NCBI GenBank assembly: GCA_023052935.1
Contig: CM041292.1
Coordinates: 82,470,169 to 82,534,168 of the forward strand
DNA length: 64,000 bases
Reading direction: 5' to 3'
From: Piezodorus guildinii
Lineage: Eukaryota > Arthropoda > Insecta > Hemiptera > Pentatomidae
Shown here: positions 44,143 through 55,432 of the stretch, piece by piece
How the letters are laid out: each line of letters opens with the position of its first letter
Position numbering within the stretch: the first letter of the stretch is position 1
Notes under the pieces: model-generated
The model's input: only the letters and a program-made list of their open reading frames with translations
Databases searched by the model: none
What the model was told of the DNA's origin: nothing
Made by a program: the position numbers and the translations under genes

Positions 44143-45421
44143 TTGATAGATATGTTTCGACAACCAATAGTGGTACTGTTATTGACGCAAATTTTTAAAC
44201 TTTTCAATTTACTTAATCCGATTCACAAAAAAGGACCGAGGACGGATTGTAACAACTATCGTGGGATCTCTCTTCTCCCTGTATGCTATAAAATATTCTC
44301 GTCAATACTAACTAGCCGAATCACGGAATACGCTGAGGAAATTATCGGAAACTACCAATGTGGTTTTAGGCGGAATCGCTCGACTATTGATAAAATATTT
44401 TCCTTACGTCAAATATTAGAGAAACAATTGAAATACAACGGTGTATTCCATCAACTTTGTATTGATTTTATAAAGGCTTATGATTCAATAGACCGTCAGA
44501 ACCTATATAACATCATGATTGAACAGGGAATACGTAGAAAGTTAGTAAACCTAGTAAAGATGTGTTTGTCGGAAACATTCCATAAAGTTAGAATCGGTCA
44601 TAATTACTCCGAGAGATTTGAGGTGCGATCGGGTTTAAAACAGGGTGACTCCCTTTCCCCTGTCTTATTTAATATAGCTTTAGAATATGCCATAGAAAAG
44701 GTTACGTGTACCGAGAAAGGTTTAAATATGGGTGACAAGATTCCGGTTTTGAGGTATGCCGATGATCTGGTACTGCTAGGTGAAGACACGGAAACCATAC
44801 AACTAAATACAAGTGTGTTAATAAAAACAGGTAAAGAAATAGGACTCGAATTGAATACCGATTAGACGAAATATATGATTAGTAGCAGAAACGGTGTCGA
44901 TCTTGGTGATATTGATGTATCAGGGCATACTTTGAACACGTAGAGAAATTCAAGCATTTAGGTTCAATGATAACAAGAAAAAATGAAATCCAGGAGAAAT
45001 AAAGTCCCGGTTAAAGGTGGGAAATGCTTGTTATTATTCAGTTGCTAAGTTACTTAGCTCGCGGCTTCTGTCTAAAAAACTTTGGTCCGAAGAGAGATGA
45101 GGTTGAGGCCACTGGGGAGTTTAGAAGGTTGCACCAAGCGAATTGCGGAACTTGTATCCTGTGAATATAATTGAGCTGATTGCATCGCGGAGACTCAAAT
45201 GGGCGAGTAAAGTTGTTGGGCTCGATGAGGAGCGGATTCCGAGAAAGATGGTATTCGCTGATCCGACTGGTAGGCGTTCGAAAGGTAGGCCGAAGCGTAG
45301 ATGGGAGGATTGCGTTAAGGCTGATCTCGGGGGCTTGGGCTCGAATGGAGAACATTGGACGAGTCTGTGTAAGCGGAATTTGGTGGTATCGGCTTCGAAC
45401 CTTGGTAAGCCTATTTTATAA
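44143..45421 (+). pseudogene. LINE reverse transcriptase fragment (RTE-like or related), decayed
   Basis: The 240-codon frame 44143-44865 covers the RT core: HKKGPRTDCNNYRGISLLP, YQCGFRRNRSTIDKIF, QLCIDFIKAYDSIDRQNLY (first catalytic Asp), RSGLKQGDSLSPVLFN and LRYADDLVLLG (catalytic pair). After the stop, the thumb region is broken by several stops. The C-terminal part returns at about 45143-45421 with RRLKWASKVVGLDEERIPRK and GRPKRRWEDCVKADL, a typical end for arthropod endonuclease-RT LINEs. The endonuclease half is absent. The active-site motifs survive but the gene is dead. Clade placement is uncertain. Confidence 0.85.
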
Positions 45422-45834
45422 TTATTCGATTAAATTATATTTATTTATTATTTTTTCCTTTTTGCCCAGATATTGAGAAGGTTATACATAGTTGAATAGC
45501 TTAACTTGCAGAATAAGTACACCCTAGTATAATTGAGTTGATAGAATATAGTGGTTTACACAGCATTAAACAAACAATATATGCATTATTGGAAACAGCA
45601 CTGTATAATTATTTGAAAGATACTATATAAATATAAACATACACAGGTACACGAAATCCTCCAATTTTCATTGATTTTCCGTTCAAATTTTCGATATTCA
45701 TGATTTCATTACCAGTTAGTCTGTAATTTTTTATAAAGAATAACTGGTAAGAAAGATGATGAACATCGAAAATGTTGTGCGCCTAGGTTTGGACGATTTC
45801 AAATCAACTGCCTAATTAACATATAAAAATGTAC
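45422..45834. other. Spacer, no gene seen
   Basis: No frame or repeat recognised. Confidence 0.5.
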
Positions 45835-46015
45835 CTCTATAACCATGAAGGGTCTTGGGCTCAATACTATAGAGATTCGTCCTGGTTCTAGTCCAACGGC
45901 CGTGCAATGAGGAGATTAGTTTTTAATCACGCTCAGCCATCAGGTTTTTCCCCCACTTTAGGTTCACCCAGTGAAAAAAGAATAGTGCTCTATCCATTAG
46001 ACTACGCTGCGCCAC

Positions 46016-46017
<2 letters not shown>
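45835..46017 (-). mobile_element. SINE-3, worn minus-strand copy
   Basis: Read on the minus strand: 'gcgcagcgtagtctaatgg' and ATAGAGCACT (A-box region), then a body ending in 'gagcccaagacccttcatgg' as in the other copies. The B-box part is altered. It abuts a TA microsatellite. Confidence 0.65.
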
Positions 46018-46018
<1 letters not shown>

Positions 46019-46092
<74 letters not shown>

Positions 46093-46095
46093 ATC
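46019..46095. repeat. (TA)n microsatellite
   Basis: Alternating T and A, with a small interruption near 46083. Confidence 0.95.
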
Positions 46096-48146
46096 TGTGT
46101 GTGTGGTTTAGATGTATGTATATATTTATTTATTTAATGGAAGGAACATATTATGCCAAATGATGACCATTTGACCCTTCCACCTCCTTTGTATGGATCA
46201 ATAATCGCATGGCAACCCTACATCTTTGATGTTAAACTACTTTCCGTTATATGCCTTGGCTCCCTCATTTTTTCTGGAATTCTGATTACGTAACCCTAAT
46301 CCTTCTTTTAAGCTTTATGAATACCTCACCTTAGAGATCATAGATCTTACAGTTAACCATTTTTTTTTTTTTTATAGCAGAACATAATCATTGAGAGAGG
46401 GTAGTTCTAATGAGAGTCATGCACAGTTGTCATTTCTTGCGGCAGCCCAAATTTTTCAGGCGTTGACTAAAACAAAACAAAACGTTTGTCTTCAAAAGTC
46501 GATCGTTGGTTTCGAAAGCGAACTTATTTCCACTTGTGATATATTTTTGATCTATTAAATGATCTATACACTGTACTTTAAATTATAATTTTCTCTCGTA
46601 CGTTGGTCTTCTAATTGTCACTCATTTATTTCCATAGCCAAAGTGCATTATTATAGGCCTCGGCCAAAATGCATTTTAGAGTGCCTCTAAGGAATTCACT
46701 CTACTCGAAATATTTTACAATGGAGCAGATGCTGTAGAAGAGATCTCTGCAGTGCTGATATCCATTGATATCTAAAACACATCCTATGGGATTTTGGTAA
46801 ACAAAAAAATTGGTGAACGATCGCATAACTTACTCTAGGATATCTGTAAAGCATCGCATTTGTACCAGTCTGTCGTATGATAATCTTGAATTCCCTGAAA
46901 TATGTTCAGGCCTCCATTGGATAATTTTATAAAACATTTTCCATATTGAATAAATTAAAGAAAGGAAGCTTTATTTTGCAGCTTCTATATAACATTAAAC
47001 CTATGCTTAAGTATCACTCCAATAAAAAATATTTGTTCCATTATTAAGAATCAACCCAATAGTTATTTAGGATTCACATCTTATATTTACTTTTAAATCA
47101 AGATGAATTGGCTGCTTCACTTTAGTCTATTTTAAAAGTTCAGATGCTCTATTCTCATCTCAAAAAAGGCTGATCATGGGTTCGGTCCATGGTCTCCATC
47201 ATGAGAGAGGTCACTATTTGATATTCGATACCCAGCATGGTTAAGATTTATTTTGTAAACTGTTCTCCGCGTGATTATCTCGTATCAAGAATATGGTACT
47301 GATTTGTTTCAGGTAATGTAACAGCGTCTTAGTATCTTGGCATCATATTTATTTTAGAGAATCCCCAAAGAGACCAGATCCATTGAAAGTTTATTTTGTC
47401 ATTTTAGCGAGTAGCTTGATGTCAAATAGATCGTTTTTCAGTGTTGTTGGTCACATCGTTGAGCAATCATCACTGTAGTTTAATCTATGTTGTATTGAGG
47501 ATCATAAATTCATGTGCTTTTGGTAATGATGGAAAATGTGATTTTTTCAATCAGGGCACCCCAGATGGCATACATTCTGCATGAAACACAATAACTTGTA
47601 AACAGAATATATTAGAGCATATTAAGAAAATAATGAGTAAAACAGTGTTTTACGTTTATATAGTCTGCCCGCACCTTCAAGGGAACAGATGTTTCAAACA
47701 GCCACTTCTACTAAAAGAGAGACGCCGATATATAGTTTTTAATAATGTATAAAACTTACTTATCCATGTCCTTAATAATCAGCAGTATGGTCTGAAGAGC
47801 ATCAATTTATAAGTGTATAGAGTTAGTATGATAACGGTATTCCAAAATCACTGGTCGATCTGATTAGCCTTGAAGTAAGGTGCATTACAGTTTGCAATCG
47901 GTCTCGATCTAATCTACAGTCACTAAGTAAAAAAGTGTTTATCTATCTTAACTAATAATTATAAACGAATTTCAATTGTTACTGTCCACTAATATGACAA
48001 TTAGATTTTTTTTATTAGTAACAACTATAACATGTGACATTTCTTGATTTTAGTTTATTATGTTATGCTCGTGTATCTTATATTTTAAATCAGTAAATTT
48101 ATAGTAGTTTTCGAAAATTATTTATAGCAATTTGAATCGTTAGAAA
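46096..48146. other. Unassigned region upstream of the aldolase-like gene
   Basis: No coding frame of interest and no repeat that I can match. A box-B-like GGGTTCGGTCC lies near 47178 without a clear A box. If the downstream gene is expressed, its promoter and 5' leader should lie in the last few hundred bases; I see no convincing TATA box there. Confidence 0.4.
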
Positions 48147-49403
48147 ATGACAACCTCTTCCGCAATTAGCCGGAAAATTGCAAAAGGTGATATTGAAGCT
48201 GAACGTGAATCCGAAATATGCGATTACGAGGATTCAATTGCTTCTCGGTTTCAAACCGCGCTTACATTTGAGGCTGTAGATGACCCTAAACAAGCGATCA
48301 TATTACCTTTGGTTCCTAAAAGCTGTTACCCAAAGGATGAATGTATCAATGAAATAAAGGAAATCATTGAAGGCCTTATGGCACATCCTAAAGGTATATT
48401 TTTGTTCGATGACGAACCTAGAGCAGTGGGGCTCAAGCTTGCTTCTGTAGACCTAGTGAATACATCAAAAAACAGAAAGAAAATGTACGGTGTCTTTATA
48501 GAAGCAATAGAACCGACTCACATCTCCGCCGTCATATTGTCTGAGGAAATTCTCAATTACAGCCTTGACTCTACTGCCTCTCTTCTCGATGCTCTGACTT
48601 GGAAAGGGATACTGTTCGGGGTTCGTGTGGACAAAGGTGTCGGTCCTCTCTCAGGCAAATTTCGAGACGAGTGCAGAACTGATGGACTGGACCGACTGCC
48701 TCAAAGGCTAAGCGCTTATAAGAAAGTGGGTTGCAAGTTTGCCAAATGGCGGAGTGTGTTTAGAATCAGTGATACTACTCCTTCTCATTTGGGCTTATCT
48801 GTAAATTGCTCCGCAATAGGAAAGTTTGCTGCCATAACACAAAGCCTTAGGTTAGTATCAATCATAGAAATTGAACTTATCAGTGGTAAGAATTCCTTTT
48901 TAATAGAGCAATCTGCAAAAACACTAGAAAAGATTCTAATTGCTGTTGTAAAAACGTTGTCCGATTTCAACGTTTCAATCGAGACAGTTATTATACAGAC
49001 TTCGATCCCGCATTGCACTATTGGATGCCGGAGTGGTAAGATCACGACAAAAGGTTTGGCCCATACTATGTTGAACTGCTTGAAGAGGTCCTTGCCTACC
49101 GCGACAGGTGGAGTCACCATCCTATCCGGAGGGATGAGCGAGGACTTGGCTAGTGTGACTTTCTCTACACTCATGCATATCAAGGACAAGTTTTCTCCAT
49201 GGCCGATTACATTTGCGTTCGGTAAGGCACTGACCCACTCGGCCATCCGGGTCTGGGACCAAGAAGCATGTGAACATGCTCAAGGGCAATTTAGGAGGAG
49301 AGTGGCAGCCAACTGCTTGGCCAGAACTGGTCGCTACAAATCCGGTGCTACAGTGACCGCCGCAATGAATGACGATCTTCCCATGCATGAATTGATTCAC
49401 TAA
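48147..49403 (+). CDS. Aldolase-like protein, intronless, lacks the Schiff-base lysine
   Basis: This 418-codon frame is a divergent class I fructose-bisphosphate aldolase, a glycolytic TIM-barrel enzyme usually about 360 residues long. About 55 N-terminal residues are extra. By alignment from memory with the rabbit muscle enzyme, Asp33 is kept (D88 in FLFDDE), Lys146 and Arg148 are kept (K200, R202 in FAKWRSV), Glu187 is kept (E241) and Ser271 is kept (S327 in LSGG). The Schiff-base Lys229 aligns with Gln284, Lys107 with Arg160, Arg303 with Lys360, and the terminal Tyr is His. It should not run the normal aldolase reaction. There are no introns, AATAAA overlaps the stop, and an A-rich tract lies ~120 bp downstream, which suggests a retrocopy. 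A long open frame in AT-rich DNA suggests selection for another role, or a young pseudogene. Confidence 0.88.
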   Translation: MTTSSAISRKIAKGDIEAERESEICDYEDSIASRFQTALTFEAVDDPKQAIILPLVPKSCYPKDECINEIKEIIEGLMAHPKGIFLFDDEPRAVGLKLASVDLVNTSKNRKKMYGVFIEAIEPTHISAVILSEEILNYSLDSTASLLDALTWKGILFGVRVDKGVGPLSGKFRDECRTDGLDRLPQRLSAYKKVGCKFAKWRSVFRISDTTPSHLGLSVNCSAIGKFAAITQSLRLVSIIEIELISGKNSFLIEQSAKTLEKILIAVVKTLSDFNVSIETVIIQTSIPHCTIGCRSGKITTKGLAHTMLNCLKRSLPTATGGVTILSGGMSEDLASVTFSTLMHIKDKFSPWPITFAFGKALTHSAIRVWDQEACEHAQGQFRRRVAANCLARTGRYKSGATVTAAMNDDLPMHELIH

Positions 49404-49407
49404 TAAA
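49402..49407 (+). terminator. Polyadenylation signal overlapping the aldolase-like stop
   Basis: AATAAA begins inside the TAA stop codon. Cleavage would be expected 10-30 bases later. Confidence 0.5.
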
Positions 49408-49521
49408 GATGTTAGATGTGTATAATGAGATTTATTACTCTTGTGTTCCACAGCATACATGTTCATTTTTATTAAATTTGTATTATGATACTACAAAAAC
49501 GATTTGCCCTATGGTTTACTT

Positions 49522-49589
49522 AAAAAAAAAAAAAATAAAATAAAAAATAAAAAAATAAAAAAAAAAAAAAAATAAATAAAAAAATAAAA
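49522..49589 (+). repeat. A-rich tract downstream of the aldolase-like gene
   Basis: A run of A with scattered T over 68 bases. It could be the worn poly(A) tail of a retroposed mRNA or a simple repeat. Confidence 0.7.
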
Positions 49590-50089
49590 CTCATGGATGC
49601 TTTTTTTTAATCGAATCATTACCATATGTTTAAAAACAATTTCCTTCATTTCTCTATTTTTATTATTATTGTAACTCAAATCCACCTACCCCTTAAACAG
49701 TAAGTAGTACACTACGCAAATATCCGTATTGGATCATTTTCAATCAGGTCTTGCGTCACCAAGGGCTTACAAAATACGGTACAGAATGAGACTAAATACC
49801 TAGTAGTATTACCAAACCTGTGACATTGCCGTTCTATTCTCATTACGATTCAGACTGTCTAACAGGCCACCTGTTTAAAATAATGGGTGTATTTAGGTAT
49901 CCGCCTCTATAAAGATGGTTAGAGATGGAGTACAGGTATAACTGAGACGTTGTGGATAACCACCCCATGAATATCATAAGCTGGTTTGTCTTTTTTTTTC
50001 GAATTGATTTCTAAAATGAAAGATCAATTTTAGTTTAGATCTTGTTTTAATATTAGATCAAGTTAGAAATATGTTATCAGCGTAAGATG
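49590..50089. other. Spacer, no gene seen
   Basis: No frame or repeat recognised. Confidence 0.5.
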
Positions 50090-50957
50090 AAAAATCTGGT
50101 GCGCGCAACACACGACTTTCACTTGCCTCCGTTGTTAAAATCAATTTAGGATTTTTTAAATACATTTAACGATACAAATAAATTGTTAAAGAATTAATTA
50201 TTTTGAATTTCAAAAAGAACACGTGTTTTATTAAATATTATATTATATTTTTATCTACAATAATCAGTTAGTTTTATCGGCTTTTTATCTCTCTCCATTA
50301 ACCTTTAAAATTCCGTGTATTAGATAGTATTTTTTCTAAAATCTTTAGCTATCCAACGGTATATTATACTTCTATATTACTATTCTTATGTTCAAAAACA
50401 CGAAAATTGCATAAAAAGTATGTTTTCACTTTTCTCTTTTAGTTGTTTATCAAATTCCCTCAACTTGCATATTTGAACATTTTTTATCAATGCTAATAAT
50501 ATGATGTTCAAATTTTTTTGAAATCTACAAAATTAAAGGTACTTTAGAGGAAGAAAATTCAAAATATCGGCATTTAAGTCAAACTATTTTAATCAGAATG
50601 AAACCTACATCATATTAAAGTTCATCAAATTTTACATCGATAGAGACTTTAATCAAACTCGTAGGAGCCGTTTTTGAGAAAATCATAAAAAGGTAAAACA
50701 TGCATAGTAGAAAGTAGATCTTTCGGTCAGCTGATTTTGATGAAAAACTTTCTGGAACGTCTCGGTCGTGTAGTTGTCTTAAATATGAAATTTCAGTTTC
50801 ACAGGACTTTTTGTTTTTGCCCGGGAGTTATCACACACACACAAAGATTTTTTTGCGATTATTTGGACTCAGGTGACCCTAAAACGCGTATGTCCGTTGA
50901 AAACTTAAATTCTAAAATTTTTACGATCGCAATACTTTTCCTTACTATATATGGGTG
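50090..50957 (-). repeat. Rep-1 copy 3, nearly complete, minus strand
   Basis: It runs from 'atctggtgcgcgcaacacac' and 'cacttgcctcc' to 'acgatcgcaatacttttcc' and 'ttactatata', i.e. all landmarks in reverse order. The 73-codon frame at 50737-50958 lies inside the repeat. Confidence 0.85.
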
Positions 50958-51532
50958 ATGTATAGAAATTCTTAATAGTTTGAATACAAAACATGTTATT
51001 TCTAACAAATAAACTATTTATCTATTACGATGAATGATATTTAAAGAATAAAAACTACAGTAGTTAATATAATTCCCTAGCTTGACAATGAAGAGTGAAT
51101 TGCTTACTCTGTCTGCCCTACTTCTTTCTTACCTTACTCCCTTGGATCATTCTTAATGCCTGAGATTTCTCTTTTCTTCTCTATTTCTGCAGAGAAATTT
51201 CCACACGCTCAAATGGAAAACTAATTGCCTCAACCATGAATTTTTCTCATGAACAGTGAGTTTGTTCTTTGCTATGAAAGAGGTGGTAAAGTGCAGTTAT
51301 CTCAGGCCTATTTAACCCGATTTCTTTTTGTTTTTCTTTTAATTTAAAAAATAATTAGGCTCTCCCTTATATTTTCAATTAATTTTGAAAAATATATAAA
51401 ATAATATATTGGTATTTAATCGTTTAATATTTAATAGTTGTAAAATACGTTGGTAGCGTTTTCAATATTTCAATTTAATCTCTGTTTTTGTAACATCATG
51501 TTTACTTGATTAATAATGTTTTTATATTCTAA
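50958..51532. other. Spacer between two Rep-1 copies, no gene seen
   Basis: AT-rich sequence without a recognised feature. Confidence 0.5.
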
Positions 51533-52437
51533 AAATCTGGTGCGGGCAACACACGACTTTCACTAACCTCCATTTTTAAAATCAATGAAAGAATTTTCAA
51601 ATACAGTTAGAGATAAAAATACGTGAAACTATTAAAGAATTAATTAAATTGAATTTCTATAGAAACATGTGTTTTATTAAAAAATCTATTATATTATTAT
51701 CTAAAATAATCAGTTAGTTTTATGTTCATTTCATCACTCTCTATTAACTTCTAAAAGCTTGTGTATGAGATGATATTTTTTCTAAAATCTTTAGCTTTCC
51801 AACGGTATATCATACATGTATATTACTGCTCTTATGTTCAAAAACGAAAAATTGCATTAAAAAAATATTTTTTCTGTTTTTCTCCTTTAGTTAGGTATCG
51901 AATTTATTCAATTTATATATTTACCTGTTTTTCATCAGCGTTTACAAGATAATCTAGTTATTATTATTGAATCTACAAAATTAAAGCTACTTTAGGGGAA
52001 GAAAATTTAAAATATCGGCATTTAAGCCCTGTCAGACCATCTTTATCCAAATAAAACCTACATGATATTAAAGCCCATTAAATTTTACGCGATATAGCGA
52101 GTTTAATCAAAATCGTCCGAACCGTTTTCGAGAAAATCGAAAAAAGGTGCAAAATGCATGGTATAAAGTGCCTCTTCTGGTAAGCTCATTTTGATGAAAA
52201 AAGTTTTGTCACGTCTCGGGCGTATAGTTGTCTTAAATATGAAATTTCAGTTTCATAGGACTTACCATTTCCGCCCGGGAGTTACCACACACACAGACCT
52301 TTTTGCGGGACTTGGTTATTTGGACTCAGGGGACCCTAAAACGTGTATTTCCGTTGAAAACTGGAATTCGGAAATTTTCACGATCGCAATACTTCTCCTT
52401 GCTATTTATAGTAAGTGAAAGTAAAAAAGGATTAGTT
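51533..52437 (-). repeat. Rep-1 copy 4, nearly complete, minus strand
   Basis: All landmarks in reverse order from 'atctggtgcgggcaacacac' to 'cacgatcgcaatacttctcc', ending with the palindrome half 'atagtaagtgaaagta'. It is very close to 42053-42957. Frames within it are not genes. Confidence 0.88.
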
Positions 52438-52504
52438 AAGGTGCATTTATGTATTAGTTTCAACCGAGATTCCTTATGTTTAAGTGGTATTTCGCATCAT
52501 CGAA

Positions 52505-52699
52505 ATGGAAGAGAAAAAAATCATCATAAAAAATTATTAACGAAAACGAAAATCTTCTGCACAGGCGGTTAACAAGATTTGCGATGTGTATGGCGAAAAT
52601 CGCTTAGGAGAAAGCACCGTCTGTAAGTGGTTCGCTGGGTTCAGAACCGGAAATTTTGTCTTGGAAGATGCAAAGCGCTCGGGTCATTTCGATTGCTGA
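52505..52699 (+). pseudogene. Second mariner-type transposase fragment, N-terminal
   Basis: The frame reads SSAQAVNKICDVYGENRLGE, STVCKWFAGFRTGNFVLED and AKRSGHFDC before TGA, with one stop near the start. This is the second helix-turn-helix of a mariner transposase, but the residues differ from the element at 19521, so it is another lineage. Terminal repeats are not visible and the catalytic domain is absent. Confidence 0.75.
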
Positions 52700-54335
52700 T
52701 GACTAAATTCAAAAATTACTTGAAAGATGGCAACATGTGACATATTAAAATGGGTCATGTGTAAATTATTTAAAATATTTACAAGAATCTAAAGTTTTTA
52801 TTGAAATCACCAGTGAAAATGCTACAAAATTATTTTACAATTCAAGAGATAACAATGGTAGGATGCGATTTTATCATTATATTCAAGCAAAAACACCAAT
52901 TACTCTTGAAATTAGTTTCTGTTTTTTTTTTTTTTTTTTTTTTTTTATTTCATAATATTATTCTTGTTCGATCGGGTTGTGGAGGCCTTTGATACTGAAT
53001 GGTTTTGCTGATAATATAAACAGCTCTGCTTTTGTGTTTCCTCAGCCAAAAGACCTAGTCCTAATCTGTCTAAACCAGTCCTTCAAATCATGTTCGTTTC
53101 ATGCTAACTTGAAATGTTTGATGTTATTTCCTTTTACTAATTTATTATTGAGAATAAATAATTGTTAGCATCTTCAAAATTCTAGGGATATTTTTATTTT
53201 GTAACAATTAAAAATATTTAAAGATTGTTTTGATGATCGCAATACTTTTCTTTAAGTATTATTACAATGTTTATCCCAATACTTCTTTATTGAACTAAAC
53301 CTTTGGTTCTACAAGTATCCGTGTTTAAAATTTGTATGTACTAGCATACTTAATTTCAATATTCCTATTATAAAATAAAAAATCGAAATCTATTCTAATA
53401 TAGTTTTCAATCCTTGATTTTAGATTGCAACAGTACGTAAATTACTTTATCAAGGTTGTCTTGAACTGTGTATTTCGAAATATTTACATCACTAATATTT
53501 GCCATTCTCGCTATAACTACAGATAGTTGCCACAACTCCTACCTATAAATTTGAAATAAATAAACATGTCACTTACGCTATGTGCCAAATGGCATTATGT
53601 AGCGGCAATTACAAGAACCGGAGTGAGAAGCAATCACGCATTTTCTGCTTGTAAAATGCTGTTAGCGGTAGCCCTTTTAGAGAGGTAAAGGAAACAGTTT
53701 TAGCGTAGGTCTAAACATAAAATTACCATAGAAACTCGTTGATAATTTTCAGCGATTCCTGGATTCAAAGAGATTTATTTTCATTTTATTTATTTTAAGA
53801 ACTCGAAGGAGGTACTAAAAGACAGAATAAGAAAGAGTGGCGAAAATTGGCTCCGTGGAGAAGATCCTTGATCTATGGGCTGATGATAAGAAAGAAAAAC
53901 CTATGATTCATCGGTTTTGCTTGTTGGAAAAACTGGATAGCAAGCACTCATTAATGACAGCCTAGTAAGATGTGGAAAACCTTTTTTTTAAGCTCATAAT
54001 TTTCAAAATTTTTGAAAATGATTTTGATTGTGCAGTAGCAGTCACTTGCCAGTAGTTATCAATGGCAATTAAATTACTTACACTCTTGAATTTGTCCGTA
54101 TACTTTTGTTATCATTATTAAAAGTCAAGGCTTCACAAATATTTTACATTAAGTTATTTTAGAGTAATATCAATACCACAATTACTTACTACTTTTCCAT
54201 ACTCAAACAGTTCTCTACATTCCATGAATCCTTCCTTACCTTCAAAAACCCGTCAATACTACTTGTGTTCGACGGCAATATTTCCTTGGTTCTTACCTAT
54301 TCTAAACTTTAAAAAATATATACATAACTGAGCTC
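52700..54335. other. Spacer, no gene seen
   Basis: Contains a run of about 26 T at 52922-52947 and a short Rep-1 terminal fragment near 53235 ('gatcgcaatacttttcttt'). Otherwise there is nothing I recognise. Confidence 0.5.
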
Positions 54336-54551
54336 CTCACCATCCGTCCTGATAACCATTCGTTAAATACTAGAATCCAATCAATCAATTTTCGTATCCC
54401 ATCACATAAAACTGCATCCTTTCAGAAACCTTTTCTCGTTCGTTCCTCATCCTTCTGGAATTCGCTGCCTATCCGCAAAGTCACCTCTCTTTCTTCCTTC
54501 AAACATCAACTCTTCCACAACCTACTCGAATCTCAAGCTCGTTCCATGTAA
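54336..54551 (+). pseudogene. LINE ORF2 C-terminal end, another family
   Basis: The open frame gives TIRPDNHSLNTRIQS, SSSFWNSLPIRKVTSLSSFK and HQLFHNLLESQ before TAA at 54549. The FWNSLP...SLSSFK pattern is typical of the extreme C-terminus of CR1/Jockey-type LINEs. It ends close to a TA/GT microsatellite that may have grown from the 3' tail. No upstream RT is visible. Confidence 0.65.
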
Positions 54552-54555
54552 ATAA

Positions 54556-54633
54556 TATAATATATGTATATATGTGTGTATACATATATATATAATAATA
54601 TAATAATATATATATAGTATGTATGTATGTGTG

Positions 54634-54665
<32 letters not shown>

Positions 54666-54672
54666 ATAAATT
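54556..54672. repeat. TA/TG compound microsatellite
   Basis: Mixed (TA)n, (TATG)n and (TG)n tracts. Confidence 0.9.
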
Positions 54673-55009
54673 TGCAAACATTTATGGATATATTGAATAG
54701 TTATCTTTTATATTTCATTTTTTAATGTAACCAACCATAAGGATTTATTCTTGTTCATTATCGTTATTCTAGGGGGACTTGATCCCAGAATATTTTTTTT
54801 TTTTCATTTAATTTCAATTATATCCTAATGATCCATCCATGACATCCTAGACATCGCCTGCGGACCCAAAGGAGTTGGTGGACCACCAGTTGGGAAACCT
54901 TATATTATAATATAATTTTTTTTTAGACTATAATTTTTCTCTAGACATAAGGTTCTCTAGATTTTTTTCTCTAGACTGAGACAAGACCTGCCAGGGATTA
55001 GATTAAATT
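54673..55009. other. Spacer with a possible hAT-like terminus
   Basis: The minus-strand reading of 54870-54898 gives GGTTTCCCAACTGGTGGTCC and then ACC, which resembles ends of hAT elements of the type 'gggttcccaaactggtgg'. No partner terminus was found. Confidence 0.25.
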
Positions 55010-55432
55010 CTAGAGACTATTTTTTTCTGGAGAATCAACTGTTAGGTTATTAAGCCCCTGCAAATGGATGCCAAACTGGAAGAAATCCTGAAAGAGGACG
55101 AAACAGAGGTAACTGTCCACTCCAAATATTTTAAACGAAGCTAGTACTATAATCGAATACAAAACGTCAATAAATACGCCGATGATCCACGGTGATAGAT
55201 GCGAAATAAAAAATGTCTTAATAAAATAATTATTCTGTGTGTAGTCAGTTTTTCTCCCTGGAATTCTTAGAATGGTTCGTGCAATGCATCTTTCGTCCTT
55301 ATTCCAAGTACTTCTTATAAACAGAATCGTGGACATTCTACTTGCTCGTACAGTATTAATTTTTTTTAGTTTTCTAGTTTTTAAGTGGTAGTGCTTTTTT
55401 AATCTTGTTGTGTAGCGATGAATAGCAGCCAA
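55010..55432 (-). CDS. 140-codon frame of unknown nature
   Basis: I do not recognise this protein. The N-terminal 60 residues are basic (RYTTRLKKHYHLKTRKLKK). The C-terminal half contains a hydrophobic stretch (PWIIGVFIDVLYSIIVLASF) that could be a membrane segment. It is the longest frame in this part of the window that is not explained by a repeat, yet no supporting splice or promoter signal is seen. It may be a gene, a transposon fragment or chance. Confidence 0.2.
   Translation of the reverse strand: MAAIHRYTTRLKKHYHLKTRKLKKINTVRASRMSTILFIRSTWNKDERCIARTILRIPGRKTDYTQNNYFIKTFFISHLSPWIIGVFIDVLYSIIVLASFKIFGVDSYLCFVLFQDFFQFGIHLQGLNNLTVDSPEKNSL

Noticed and set aside
48785..49466. Two minus-strand frames opposite the aldolase-like gene
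   Set aside because: Antisense shadows; the plus-strand frame has clear family signatures.
50737..52572. Frames inside Rep-1 copies (also 42062-42292)
   Set aside because: They recur because the repeat recurs, but the reading frame is not kept between copies and no domain is visible.
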